Positions 47,091-57,656 of a DNA stretch of 64,000 nt are shown here, in pieces. Below the pieces are notes generated by a model. That model was not told the origin of the DNA. It saw nothing but the letters and a program-made list of their open reading frames with translations, and made no database searches. The translations under genes and the position numbers were made by a program. Source of the stretch: Paracyclopina nana (Eukaryota; Arthropoda; Copepoda; Cyclopoida; Cyclopettidae); contig JAGUCH010000002.1 of NCBI GenBank assembly GCA_019096065.1, positions 16,566,501 through 16,630,500 on the forward strand, read 5' to 3'. The number at the start of each line of letters is the position of its first letter. The stretch's first letter is position 1.

Positions 47091-49737
47091 TTAAGAATAA
47101 ACATATTTCATGGGAAAAGCCTGGGTTTTTCAGGGCCAGTCAGCAATCTGTCTGGTCTAATTAAAATCAGTTTTTGCATGTCATGTTTGTTTGTTGCTTT
47201 ACTGCACTGGGCGTCAGTTTTGGAATTTTTGCATAGTTGGCTGTCAGATAGGCATCATGTTTGAAACACCCTGTTGAGAAGGGCTCATGAGATTGACTTG
47301 ACAGTGGAAAACCAACAAAATTGCCTGCCTTGGCCTCAGCCAATTAAGCCCTTACTTTTAATAGTTGCCAAATTGTTTTTTCTTTCATATTTCAATGACT
47401 TCCCTTGTCAGACCTGGTTACTGAGAATTTACTGCCAAATATGAAGCCATTTTTCTTCTTCTCTCTTTTTTCAGCAAAATTGGTTTTTTTCTTGGCTGGA
47501 GCTACTCCTTTGCTGTTGAAATGGCCATTAAAATTTAATTTTAAAAATGTGGTGGATAAACACATGCCATGTTGAAACAAGGAGTAAGCATTTTTTCCCT
47601 TCTCAATGTTGTTACATTTGATAAAGTCATTCCCCAGGGTTCTCAATTTGCACCGCAGTTGAGTAAGTCTTGAATGGTTCTCTATGCTCACGTAGATCCA
47701 CTTAGCCACTGTACGTGAATCCCAAAGCATGATCCATCTTGTTATTTCACATGGTGGCACCACTTTTTCTGCTAAATGGTTTTCAACGAGTTTCTTCCCT
47801 CCTTCCAACCTTTTTTAATTATATCAGCACAGTCCAATGACCGCCTCCGTTTTGTTTTGTTTACATGCTCTCCGGCGCACTGGTCGCGACCCGTGCGCGC
47901 GGCAGTTAGAATTAAACACACTCAATTGTAAGCATCGGTTTCGCCTACCTGGCATCAATTTAACCCCTAATTAGAGTGGAGAGAGCCATAAAATGGACTC
48001 GAATAATTGGGCAACGATTTTCGACCTACCAAGTTTAATCAATAAATCAGGTTTTCTCCTGCACCACCAAGCTTTGTCAATGTTGCCAACTAAGCTCTTT
48101 AGTTTGCAGAGCAATGCTAGAATATTATAACCTATCAAATATCTATTTGCCACGTTCACGTGGGCATAAAGCGGGGCGGATTTCTTGTGCCAGAAGCCAA
48201 TCTGGAAAAAGGCATAAATGTGTCAAACTTGTAAAGCAATAAATGCGTGGCTGGAAATTGCACTTTTATGGCTTCTGCATTGAAAATTGAGTTATCAAAA
48301 ATTACCCCACCTTGCTTGCACACAAGAAGCAACGTTGCTACCTCAAGCATAGCAAAAGGGTTCCCACAAATATTTGGCCATATCCAGCTTCAAAAACAAT
48401 GCAAAGGTAGAAAAATGGCCAAAATGAGGCTTCCGCTCAAAATACTAAAGGGGGAATTTATGAACAAGAAATTCCTCAAAATACTAATTTTGAGATCTTC
48501 TTTTGGAATTTGGCTGGATTACCATAAATGCCACAATTATTTTCTGTTCATGAATATTCTCAATAGGTAACTGATTGGCGCAGAATCGCGTGCATTCCAT
48601 CCATTTATCATGAAAATCAAAGTGAAAATTGCTCTGTATGGGGTAAAAAAAAAAGATATTTGTTTCTGCTTTTGACTAGCGAGAGAAAAAAAGGAATTAC
48701 TTGGCATTCGCAGAAATGCCTCCAATTATTTTGAAGTAATCTTTGCGTGTTTTAAGCAAAGTTCTGCTCGCTACGTTTTGTTGCTCATCATGATAATTGG
48801 TCGCAATCCTTTTTCACATGGCGGCAATTCGATTCAAGAGCTTCAAAAAATGCACAAAAAACACCTCGAGAAAAAGGGTGGACTAATTTCTTTTTTCAGC
48901 CTTCAAAGCAGAGCTGATTTCCGAAAAAAATCGGATCGACTTGAAACGATCAATAGTTCAACTCTAATAGAAAAAGCAAATGGGAATTTTTCCAGCTCAA
49001 AGTGAAAATCAGCCTTAAAATTTAAGTTTCTTATTACATAAGCTTAAGGAAAGCAAGAAATGGTAAGGTGAAAATACAAAAATTGCCCCAGAAAATGTGG
49101 CTCGGCCTCCAGCTGAACTCGTTGTCAATCTCACCTCAATTAGTCTTAAATATAAGTATCAAATTCACAATAACTTTAAGCTTAAACATTTGGCATTTTT
49201 TAAGCTTAATTTTTGAGTGAATAATTTAAAAAACTGAATTGTTGCTGCCAAAAACAGCTGCTCATATTAAAAATAGGAATTATGTTAGTTTTCAGTTTTG
49301 CCTTTGTCAGTGCATAGAGTGATTTAAAATTCCAATTGTATTTTATGAAATGGTAAACAACTAAAAGAAAATAGTAAGTGACAAGTTTCACTTTGAAACA
49401 CAATTCCCCTCAATTAACATACAATGGAGCCAGGCTGGGCTGCTGCTGCTGCAGGGTGACACAGTTAAAAAACACATTTCAGGGTCACCCTGTCATTCTG
49501 CTTTTTTGCAATTTGCCAATTCAACTTGTTGTTGTCATAGGAGAAGAGTAGCTACACACTTGTTCGGCTTGTCAGGTGGAAAATTGAAGCAAAATCCACA
49601 TTTTTCCATTAAAACGATCAACACATATTATATTGGGAAATTTTTAATCCCCTTATACTACAGTAGCTACTTAATTTTTAAACCACTTTTAGCACGCGAG
49701 CTGCACTTCCAGCCTTTCAGTGAGCTGCCAGTTTTAG

Positions 49738-50179
49738 CCATATTGACTGGTTAGTCAAGTTGAGTTGGGGAAAAAGTTTCGCTTAGCTCAGTTCCATTCT
49801 CAGTTATTCATGTAGGCAGATCCTAACTTTGCTTATTTTTATGTTGCTCTATCTTGCTAGCTGAGTTAAGTTTGATTGCCGAACTGAACTATTCAAAAAA
49901 AAGAGCGTTCTCAGGTTAGCAACTGAAGCTCGTTCTTTTGAGTAAAGCTAAGTTTGCTCATCAGCCGCTGATATCAAATGAGTTGGCGTCTCAGCATATC
50001 AGCTAGCTTAACTTAGCTAGAACCAACTGAACTTGGCTCAAACGAGCTGGACTCAACTAGTCAAGTAAGGTTATATTTTTAGCTAGGTAACTTGACTGAA
50101 TTTGAATAAGGGATCAGAACTCCCGAGTGCAGATTTTTAAGTACGAACGTAGCGAGTGCTGCATGGCAACAATACTTTA
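49738..50179 (+). repeat. family A element, copy 12, with 60-bp duplicated flank
   Basis: It starts within the left terminal repeat at CCATATTGACTGGTTAGTC, ends at GAATAAGGGATCAGAACTCC and continues into AGTACGAACGTAGCGAGTGC and CATGGCAACAATACTTT. It is the inverted partner of 46,651-47,090. Confidence 0.75.
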
Positions 50180-50337
50180 TATTTTGTGGATTAATTCGGA
50201 ATTGGTTGGAAGCTTTGCAAAAGCTTAATTTCCCAATAATATTTGGCAATGTGTTGTAACTCGACTGAAAGTTTTCGATTTCAAGCGAAGAAACGTTATT
50301 ATTGGTGAAGTTTTTCAATTTTTACAGACTCTCTCTC

Positions 50338-50343
50338 TTTATT
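50338..50343 (-). terminator. candidate poly(A) signal for the tango gene
   Basis: AATAAA on the minus strand, about 570 bases after the tango stop codon. It is the first canonical hexamer noticed downstream. It is placed by position only, and a closer non-canonical site could be used. Confidence 0.25.
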
Positions 50344-50912
50344 TTCAATTGCTCTTCCTCAGCAGCAATAATAGCATAAGTATGGATCCAAGAGCAAATA
50401 AACGATGATGATAGAACTGATAAAAACTTTGACTTGATTAGATTACTTAGAAGAACTTGTGTGTGTGTTATTACAACATTGAATGTTTTACGTACATACG
50501 TTGCATGTATCAAGTGGATTTCAGTCTAGGAGCAAGAGTGGGAAGGGAATTTTGGCAGAAAACGATCCAACTGAATAATCGTATTATGCAGTTACATATG
50601 AGATGATTATTATGCAGTAGTAAGATATGTGTAAGGAACATTCTTATTGTTTTTTGGTGTCGTAGTACGTATTCTTCTTCTTCTTGGGAAGAGGAGGTTG
50701 AAATCCACTGATGATTTATAGCTGCTATTTTATCAAAAGTCTCTCAATTGTCGATAGATATCAGAATGAAGCCTAAAGTTCAGTGTATTTTTGGCATATG
50801 GGCGCGGGCACAATTGTCAGCTGTTTGTTTACGTCTTCATTTGACCAGTACACGCACTGTTAACAACACAGCACTGCCGTTTGTTTATGTTCGGCCGTCA
50901 GCTGTTTGTTTA

Positions 50913-53132
50913 CTACTGGAATTGACCGGTAAACATGCCGCCGAGGTTCTCGGCGAAGCCGCCGACGGCCGCGGCCGCCGCGGCCGACGGGTGGTGGCCG
51001 CCATTGCCCGGATTTTGGCCCAGCATGGTGAGCATGTCGCCCAGCTCGTGACCGGCGGCGGCGGGCTGGCCGTGCCCGTGGTGGTGGCCGTGGTGGAGGT
51101 CTTGCCCGTTGTTGCCCTGCCAATGCTGCCACATGGAGGCTGCCGACACGACGGTGGAGGCCGAGGAGGCGGCCCTCGGGTAGCCCACGGGGGACCTGCT
51201 CGGGCTGAGGTTGGAGTAGTGGTAGCCTTCCGAGGCGGGCTGCCAGGCCTGCTGCTGCTGCGGCGGGCCTCCTGCGGGCGGCGTGGGCGTCCCCGAGGTC
51301 TTGCCGCCGACCGAGGCCGCGCGGCCTCCGTAGTTGGCTGGGGCCGCCGGCGAGGTCGTGGGGTCGTACGCGTATGAGGTGTTGGCCGCTGCGGCCGCGG
51401 CCGCCGCGGCTGCGGCCGCCGCCGCCGCTGCTGACAAGTGACTGGAGTAGGCGTCCGAGGCCGCCGACGGCCTGCCGATGCTGTAGTCGAGGCCGGAGGC
51501 CGCGGCCGCGTTGTTCGGAGGCCGGTACTCGTCCGTGGCTGTTGAGGTGGTGGGCGTGCTGGCGCTGTTGCTGCTGTTGGTGTTGTTGTTGCCCTTGGCG
51601 TTGGTGGAGTTGGTGCAGACGACGTACTCCATGTCGTCGGTGTAGGGGTTGAGGAAGGCGAATGCGGTGGTCCGGAGCCAGATCCAGTCGTTGGACTTTG
51701 CCCTGAATCGGTACATGAAGTTCATGACCTGGCCCTTCATCTTGACGACCTGGTCGAAGCTCTCCTTCATGTGTCCCTGGTCCTCGGCGTGGATGAAGTC
51801 GAAGCAGGACTTGCCGAGGAGGTCGGGCGGGCTGTAGCCCATGAGGGGGATGACGCGCTGGTCGCAGAACGTGAACTTGCCGTCCATGGAGTGTCGCGAG
51901 ACGAACTCCTGCGCGCACTCCGAGCCGCCGGCTCCGGAAAGGTCGTGGCTGTTGGGCATGGAGGTGACCTGGAGGCGGCCGATGGCCACGAGGCAGCAGG
52001 ACGACGCGTCGGGGTGGTGGCCGTTGTCCTCGTGGTGCAGGTGGTGGTGGGCGGCGAGGCCCTGGGGCGGCCAGTTCTTGATGTAGCCCGTGCAGTGGAC
52101 GACGGTGAAGTCGCCGTGCCCGTCGCTCTGCCCGGTCACGCTCGCGCCGCGGAGCACGTTGCGCGTGCGCACACGGGTCATGTAGCCTAGGGAGGCGGGG
52201 TTGACCGCGCCGAGGCGCATGCGGCAGATGAAGCCCCGGCGCGAGCCCATGCAGAGCCGCATCGAGCTCTGGCTGCCCTCCTTCTTCACCGTGCCCGTCT
52301 TGAGATCGAGGATGCGGCCGTTGTTGCTTGAAGATCCGGAAGAGTCCGGAGACGTCGACAGCTGCTCCTTCACCTTGTCCGTGTCCTCGGGGTGGACGTG
52401 GTCGTAGATGGAGGTGCCGAACCAGTCGGCCTGCGTGTGGTTGAGCACCGGCGTCACCGAGTCCGACACGTAGATCACGCGCCCGCTGTCGCAAGACACC
52501 ACGAACAGGAACCCGTCCGCGGCCTCCAGGATCAGGTGCTTCAGCTCCGCGTCCGTCAGGAACGACGGCTTGTACGACGAGTCGTTGGGCGGGGGCGTGG
52601 CCGGCAGCCCGCGCAGCTGCTTGATGTGCGCCACCGCCATGCGCAGGATGGTCAGCTTGTCGGGCTTGCGCGCCAGCGCGTTGCACGTGGGCACCATGTC
52701 CGACAGCTCCGTGATGTAGGCCGACATCTTGTTCCGCCGCCGCCGCTCGATCTCGCAGTGGTTCTCCCGCGCGTACTTCTCCTTCTCCGGCCCCACCGAC
52801 CCCGGGTTCTCCAGCTGGGACGCGGAGGCCGCGAGGGCCGCGGCCGCGGCCGCAGCCGGGTCAGATGCGGCTGCGGCTGCGGCTGCGGCCGCAGCCGCAG
52901 CCGCCTGGTGCGCCGCCGCGTCCATGCGCCCGTACTTCTGCTGCATGGGGTCGCCGTCGAGGTCGTCCAGGATCTGATTTTGAGGCTGCTGCTGCGGCTG
53001 CGGCCGAGGCCGCTTGGCCTGCACGTGGTGCACGACGGGCTGGTGGTGGTGACCGGCGGGCTGGTGCAGCTGCGCCACCTCGGGGTGGTGGTGCTGCTGG
53101 TGGTGCTGCATCATGTGGGTGGGCATGGCCAT
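50913..53132 (-). CDS. tgo: tango/ARNT bHLH-PAS transcription factor
   Basis: This is the class II bHLH-PAS partner that dimerises with factors such as Sim, Trh, AhR and HIF-alpha proteins and binds E-box-like sites in the nucleus. Counting from the Met at 53,132 (about 739 residues), an acidic linker after KRPRP and an Ala run lead to the basic helix-loop-helix at about 122-174 ([28 protein letters not shown]). PAS-A follows at about 192-262 ([20 protein letters not shown]), then [15 protein letters not shown], and PAS-B at about 409-512 ([26 protein letters not shown]). The tail has Ala, His and Gly runs and a final [10 protein letters not shown] like the ARNT C-terminus. The frame stays open upstream to 53,276, but that part overlaps a tRNA-like sequence; the ATG at 53,132 has a better context (GCCATGG). 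No intron interrupts the domains. The region is very GC-rich in an AT-rich setting. Confidence 0.92.
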   Translation of the reverse strand: MAMPTHMMQHHQQHHHPEVAQLHQPAGHHHQPVVHHVQAKRPRPQPQQQPQNQILDDLDGDPMQQKYGRMDAAAHQAAAAAAAAAAAAASDPAAAAAAALAASASQLENPGSVGPEKEKYARENHCEIERRRRNKMSAYITELSDMVPTCNALARKPDKLTILRMAVAHIKQLRGLPATPPPNDSSYKPSFLTDAELKHLILEAADGFLFVVSCDSGRVIYVSDSVTPVLNHTQADWFGTSIYDHVHPEDTDKVKEQLSTSPDSSGSSSNNGRILDLKTGTVKKEGSQSSMRLCMGSRRGFICRMRLGAVNPASLGYMTRVRTRNVLRGASVTGQSDGHGDFTVVHCTGYIKNWPPQGLAAHHHLHHEDNGHHPDASSCCLVAIGRLQVTSMPNSHDLSGAGGSECAQEFVSRHSMDGKFTFCDQRVIPLMGYSPPDLLGKSCFDFIHAEDQGHMKESFDQVVKMKGQVMNFMYRFRAKSNDWIWLRTTAFAFLNPYTDDMEYVVCTNSTNAKGNNNTNSSNSASTPTTSTATDEYRPPNNAAAASGLDYSIGRPSAASDAYSSHLSAAAAAAAAAAAAAAAANTSYAYDPTTSPAAPANYGGRAASVGGKTSGTPTPPAGGPPQQQQAWQPASEGYHYSNLSPSRSPVGYPRAASSASTVVSAASMWQHWQGNNGQDLHHGHHHGHGQPAAAGHELGDMLTMLGQNPGNGGHHPSAAAAAAVGGFAENLGGMFTGQFQ

Positions 53133-53760
53133 GGCGTAGGCCGAGGCCGAGGCCACCTTGGACTCGGCGTAGTCGAGGCCGAAGGCCAGGGTCGAGGCTG
53201 AAGTGGGCGCTGGCGCGGTGGTATAAAAGCGGGCCAGGTTTAGGCGGACCGGGGTTCGAACCCCAGCAGCACCCACAAAAACTGCCGCTGCTGCACACTC
53301 ATCCTTCTTCTAAGTATGTATACTATTTCTTAGAGGCCGAAAACTAACACCAACGTATTATATAGTGCACACTCGATGTATTATAGGCAATGCTGTGCGC
53401 AGCCAAGACCAAGATGGAACTGACTATAGCCGCCGATCCGGACTCGAACGCGGCTGCGGCCGCCGCGTGTAGCTCCGCGGCTTTAGCTGCTATAGTATAT
53501 ATATATAAGTGTATGAGAGCCGTTGGCTGCTGTTGGGCGCCACCACTCTTCTTCTTGGCCACCAGGGCGGCTGCTGCCATGTAGCAGATGCAGTCAACGA
53601 ACGAAGCCCTTCTTCTTGCAGGCTGCGAGCACCACCAGAGGAGAACGGCCGCGCCACTCTCCGAGAGAGCGTGTGTGTGTGTGTCAATCCACAGTGGATT
53701 CATTTTGGGATGCGAGGACACCATATACATTCATCAACAATAGCGAAGTATGCGTAGATG
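53133..53760 (-). promoter_or_regulatory. probable 5' UTR and promoter region of tango
   Basis: This GC-rich segment grades into AT-rich DNA upstream of the tango start. It holds a TATATATATA run near 53,494-53,506, a GTGTGTGTGTGT run near 53,672 and the tRNA-like segment. No upstream exon with a clear GT-AG junction was found. The transcription start is unknown. Confidence 0.3.
53203..53276 (+). repeat. tRNA-like sequence (pol III box-like) upstream of tango
   Basis: A 74-base segment contains TGGCGCGGTGG, close to an A box, and GGTTCGAACCC, a perfect B-box-like T-loop. The outer ends pair imperfectly (GTGGGCGCT with AGCACCCAC). The D and anticodon arms do not fold cleanly, so a working tRNA is unlikely; a tRNA relic or SINE head is the better reading. 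It lies on the strand opposite tango and inside the upstream extension of the tango frame. Confidence 0.4.
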
Positions 53761-53983
53761 CTCCCTTTGTGCATGGCCTAAAAACGATTCATTTTGTTTA
53801 GGTACTCGAATGATTTTAGTATTTTAGCTTTCTTATGTAGCTATGAAGTATCAAAATTGTTAATTATTGCGTGTGCTTTTTTAGAGGTCTTTCGTTTCCT
53901 TTAGCTAGTTTTACTAGTAGTTGTGGATAATCTTGGTTTTATGATATTGTAATGGTTTCTTAAGCAGTTCTTCAATGGATTTT

Positions 53984-54057
53984 CAATGGAACGGGACTCG
54001 AACTCGGAGCGCTCGCGCGTGAGCCGCGAGCCTGCACAACTGCGCCATTCGAGACTT
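53984..54057 (-). repeat. tRNA-derived SINE-like sequence
   Basis: On the minus strand an A-box-like TGGCGCAGTTGTG and a B box GAGTTCGAGTCCC stand at tRNA spacing. Between them GCTCGCG and CGCGAGC form a perfect 7-bp stem with a 7-base loop. The acceptor ends do not pair well and no CCA-adjacent structure is seen, so this is a tRNA-derived element, not a working tRNA gene. The downstream body (about 53,890-53,980) is AT-rich and of unknown family. Confidence 0.5.
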
Positions 54058-54487
54058 GAATTGATCGGAATAACACAATATAGTATAACTAGAACTAAAA
54101 TCAACAAATAGAATTCACACCTTTGGCCAATGCTAAGCCATCAAAAATTCAAAAATGCCTCTCTTTTTTTTCTAAAACATATTTGCAGCATGATACAGTA
54201 CATCTGTTCACTTAATCGAAAATCGAGCCATGAAAATTTTTCAGCTTATATTACATTAAATGGAAAATGGAGTATGCGCGTTGGCAGTTCCACTGTGCGA
54301 TGCTGTGGAGAGTTGTGGGCTGGCATTGTTGTGAGATGGCTTGTGCACAGTGATGTTGGGGGCGCTTTTGGAGCTGGCGCCACATGGGCGGGTCGGGTCA
54401 GGGCTGGCTTTGCTTCACTTTTCTGCCTTTTCATCTCACACACTGCTAGCTGCTGCACCATACATAGCCTTTCTTTCTTTCTTCTTG

Positions 54488-54518
54488 CCTGCTGCTCCTC
54501 CTGCTGCTGCTGCTGCTG
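54488..54518. repeat. CTG simple repeat
   Basis: A short run of CTG triplets with one CTC interruption. It gives Ala or Gln runs in chance frames only. Confidence 0.6.
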
Positions 54519-54765
54519 TGGAACCAAACTGGCCCGCACGCCTCAAGCAGCCCACCAAACTCTCACTAAACGACCAGAGCATCCCAGCACTTTTGGCACC
54601 CTTAAATTGCATCAACCATGACTTATATTGCCATTTGAGTGTCCTTTTGTTCTGATTGAGCATTAAAATTAAAGGCCTTGATTTGTTTTTTTGCTTTGGG
54701 TTAGGCTAGAGCAGTTAAGTAATAAAGTATGACCAAGACTTGGATCAAGATGATTTTAGTAACAA

Positions 54766-54845
54766 TAATAATAATTAGGGCGATCCTAGCGGCCTTTTTG
54801 AACAACATTTTTTCAGCTGACACTGCTGGAGAAACAAAACTTGGT
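54766..54845 (+). repeat. dispersed repeat G, copy 3 (diverged)
   Basis: GGGCGATCCTAGCGGCCTTT and TTCAGCTGACACTGCTGGAG match the core of the segment at 6018-6125, at lower similarity than copy 2. Confidence 0.45.
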
Positions 54846-55792
54846 TACCACGTTTTTGCAATTGTTAAATACAGTAACATAAGTGGATTAATCAATTTTT
54901 TTAAAGAATTCATTCATGATGCTAAAGAAAGAATGGGTTTAAATCTGCAATAACCACTAGGTAATTAATATCAATATGTCAGAGTCCTGAAGCTTAAGTT
55001 AAATAAAATTAGCTATTCATAATAATTATTGAAAATATACAAATAGCGGGTCAATTCATCAAAACTAAGCATGATTTTGAACTGAACTCCCAACTGGTTT
55101 TTTAAGTGTCTTTAGATATCAATGGATCCACAATAGGCCATAGTATCATGCAGTGTAAATTAATTATTGATCCCGATATTATTCTCAGTTTGACACAAAA
55201 AAATCAGCTAATACTGCGGCTAATTTATCAAAAAATTTCTTGTAGACAAGGAGAGTGCGCTCACGTTCTCAGTTTGTGAGCTACTTTACTTCTACGCTGC
55301 TTTAGGTTAGGCCAAAGTTGAACGCCCCATGCTTGTAAGGTTTGCAGCTTCTTGGTTCGGCCGGTTGGGCGATGATGCGCGATGCGGTGCAAGAATTTTC
55401 GCGCTCTCGTATTTTTGTGAGCCCTTTTCATTTGAGCACTGAGCAGCTATGCCATTCAAAAGTTGCCATGTCAGACCATTTGAGGACATTAAGACAGTGG
55501 CTCAAAAAGCCGCTGTTTTCTTCAATTTCCGCCAAATCGGCATCATCAAATGACATTTTGCCATAAATTCTGAAAAGGCAATGATGCCTCATTGATTTAA
55601 TGCTCATCAAAAAGTGCCTCGGAAAGTAGTCTTCATTGACGGAATAAGGAACGAAGGTTTCTGTTACGTAAACAGTCAGCGCGCCCTAGCGTGAAAATCC
55701 GCGTAGTATGTTCACTAGGTAGCAGTTCGTAATTTGCCAAAAAATTGCCTTCCCATTCGATTTATCAATATTGCCTATAATAACATTGCAGT

Positions 55793-55905
55793 TTTTTATT
55801 TCGAGCTGGGAAACGTTAAGTATGGTCTCTAAATACAATTACAGCCCTCGCAGGCTCGGGATAGTAAAGCTGTACTCGAGCTTTCCCATTTTAAGTTCAA
55901 ACCCC
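55793..55905 (-). repeat. dispersed repeat F, copy 2
   Basis: ACAATTACAGCCCTCGCAGG and TAAAGCTGTACTCGAG are the inverse of sequence at 5458-5530. It lies within the insertion in the family C element. Confidence 0.5.
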
Positions 55906-55963
55906 AGTGATTCCTTAATTTGTTTTATTTCTTTGTCTGGCTTAAGTTATGGTAAAGTCCTAT

Positions 55964-56037
55964 GATGTTTTCATAGCTCAGTGGTTAGAGCATTGGAATG
56001 CTGATCCAACTTTCTGAAGTTCGAATCTAGGGTGACC
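55964..56037 (+). repeat. tRNA-derived SINE-like sequence
   Basis: An A box TAGCTCAGTGG with GTTAGAGC, then a B box AGTTCGAATCT, are at tRNA spacing. The D arm and part of the anticodon arm (TTGGAATGCTGATCCAA) fold, but the outer stem does not pair. It is nested inside the insertion within family C copy 2. Confidence 0.5.
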
Positions 56038-57656
56038 CTCTCTTTTTTCTAACTTCTTTGGAATTTGGATAGGTTCCATGGAATATGAGGGGCATTAAAT
56101 TACTTAAAATCCCTCAAATTTGATTCCGGGGCCATTAAGTATTTAATATCCCCCAAATTGCATAGAAAGAGATGTGACATGAAATAGCTGAGTCGGATCG
56201 GTAAACTGAATTATAGTTCTAGGAAATCGTATTACAGTATATAAAATCATTAAATCATTGTTTCGTGCAACTTAGTGAAGAAAATCCGACAGAAATTGCG
56301 ACATAAACTGCTTAGCCTCATGAAAAGGCGCTACCGGATCAAAACTTTTTGTCATCGCGTAGTGAATTGATTTGGGCTGTAATATGCAAAAATGGCATTT
56401 TAAAATAACTTAAAGCGTGTAGCAAAATAAGCGATTTTTTGGCTTTTCCGTCAAAGCGTCATTCGTTAAAAGCTATGCTACCTTAGATGGCGCCATCTAG
56501 CGTGGTAAATTTCAAAATCAGCTCTTATTAGGAGCTCTAAATGTCAGTTTTGACTCTAAGCTTTTCCTTCTTTTTTGAGTACAGGGTCAGTTGAGGGTCT
56601 GTAACTTTGTTGAGAGTCGTGTATTTAAAACTCCGAGCTCTGATTAAATTGTCAATGATTGACGCACAAACAATAAATCCATTGTGTGCTTTAACAGCAG
56701 CATGCCTTAAAAAAGCGGCTGCATTAGCATAATTTCTCAATCCACTCTTCTTCCTTCCACGCGAGGCTTTTCTTAAAAACTACTTTGACTTACATATGTT
56801 TACCTAGATTTGGAAGACTTTATCATTTTCCCGAATTTGAATTCCATCTTTTATTGCTTAAATGACGCAGGTTATATTTTTTCAGCTCTAAAAAGTCTAC
56901 ATATAATGTGATTTGTAGCTTGGTATTAGTTCATTAATATATTTTGGTAAAGTTAAAGGAGAGGCAATATGATCTAGAAAATTGTTTAGCTAGACTGGTT
57001 CAAACAGCCAACCTTTCATGGAATAGCCATTTTTTGCAGAAACTTTTCAGATTACCTAATTCAATCATTGGATTTCAAAGTTTTCCAATGAAGCCAGTAT
57101 CGGAGTGAATCTATTAAGCAATCTGCGTATAGACCATTTTCATTGGTTTATAATCAACAATGATGACTTGAAGCTTTTGACTTCTTAATTGCAACAGCCA
57201 TCAGTTCCTAATGTAACATCTACATTTAGGATCTCATTGTCCAGCTTTTGCATCATGACACATTCAGTTTGAAGCTAATTTATCGCGTTTCAGAAAATGT
57301 CTTATCCAGAATGCATAAGTTTCTATTATTATTTGATTATTTTTTATTGGCTAATTTCAGCTCAGAAATACGTTTTGAAGTTGGAGTGAGTCAATAATTC
57401 TAAGGCAACTATTTTGAAAAATCCTTCTACCATTTCCTACATCTTGTGCTTCAATTCCATTCTTTTGTCAACTTTTACGCATGAATAATTGAAAAAAAGG
57501 AAAAAGATTCAATTGCAAATGATCCATTGTAGGCAGTTGGGCCTAATTTATGGTTTTCCAACTTGGATCGGGCTGCTTTTCGCTCCATCAAATTGACGAC
57601 TTAGTAAAATGTAAACAAATATTCACAGAGTGAAAACGTAAAGAAAAGTCGTCAAA

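Larger units (their letters stand above)
21264..50912. other. long AT-rich region, no gene recognised
   Basis: Nearly 30 kb without a recognisable exon. Contents are family A elements, family B and C repeats, several large inverted repeats, simple repeats, and an unassigned GC-richer patch at about 47,840-47,960 that contains GTCGCGACCCGTGCGCGCGG and could be a promoter or first exon. Open frames of 60-176 residues here (for example 25,484-26,014 with a Gln run, or 27,865-28,218) show no domain and look like chance. The region could be intergenic or a giant intron. Confidence 0.35.
55635..56540 (-). repeat. family C repeat, copy 2, interrupted
   Basis: On the minus strand the outer parts match 30,077-30,547 from AATAAGAGCTGATTTTGAAAT through GCTAGGGCGCGCTGACTGTT and GTAACAGAA. 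The middle, about 55,785-56,215, is foreign: it contains dispersed repeat F and a tRNA-derived SINE. The insertion is therefore younger than the family C copy it sits in. Confidence 0.65.

Noticed and set aside
4582-50179. Fixed target-site duplication (TA, TTA or TTAA) for family A
   Set aside because: Some copies are flanked by TA or TTA next to GGGCG/CGCCC, but the pattern is not the same on both sides in most copies, so no duplication is claimed.
50860-52686. 608-residue open frame on the minus strand overlapping tango
   Set aside because: It is an alternative frame of GC-rich tango coding DNA, rich in Arg, Pro and His with no domain. Lack of stops is explained by base composition.
52392-53201. 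269-residue + strand frame opposite tango
   Set aside because: Antisense shadow of the bHLH/PAS-A coding region; Val/Arg/Leu-rich with no recognisable motif.
53203-56037. Functional tRNA genes at 53,203, 53,984 and 55,964
   Set aside because: A and B boxes are present, but acceptor stems do not pair fully and arms are irregular; tRNA-derived repeats fit better.
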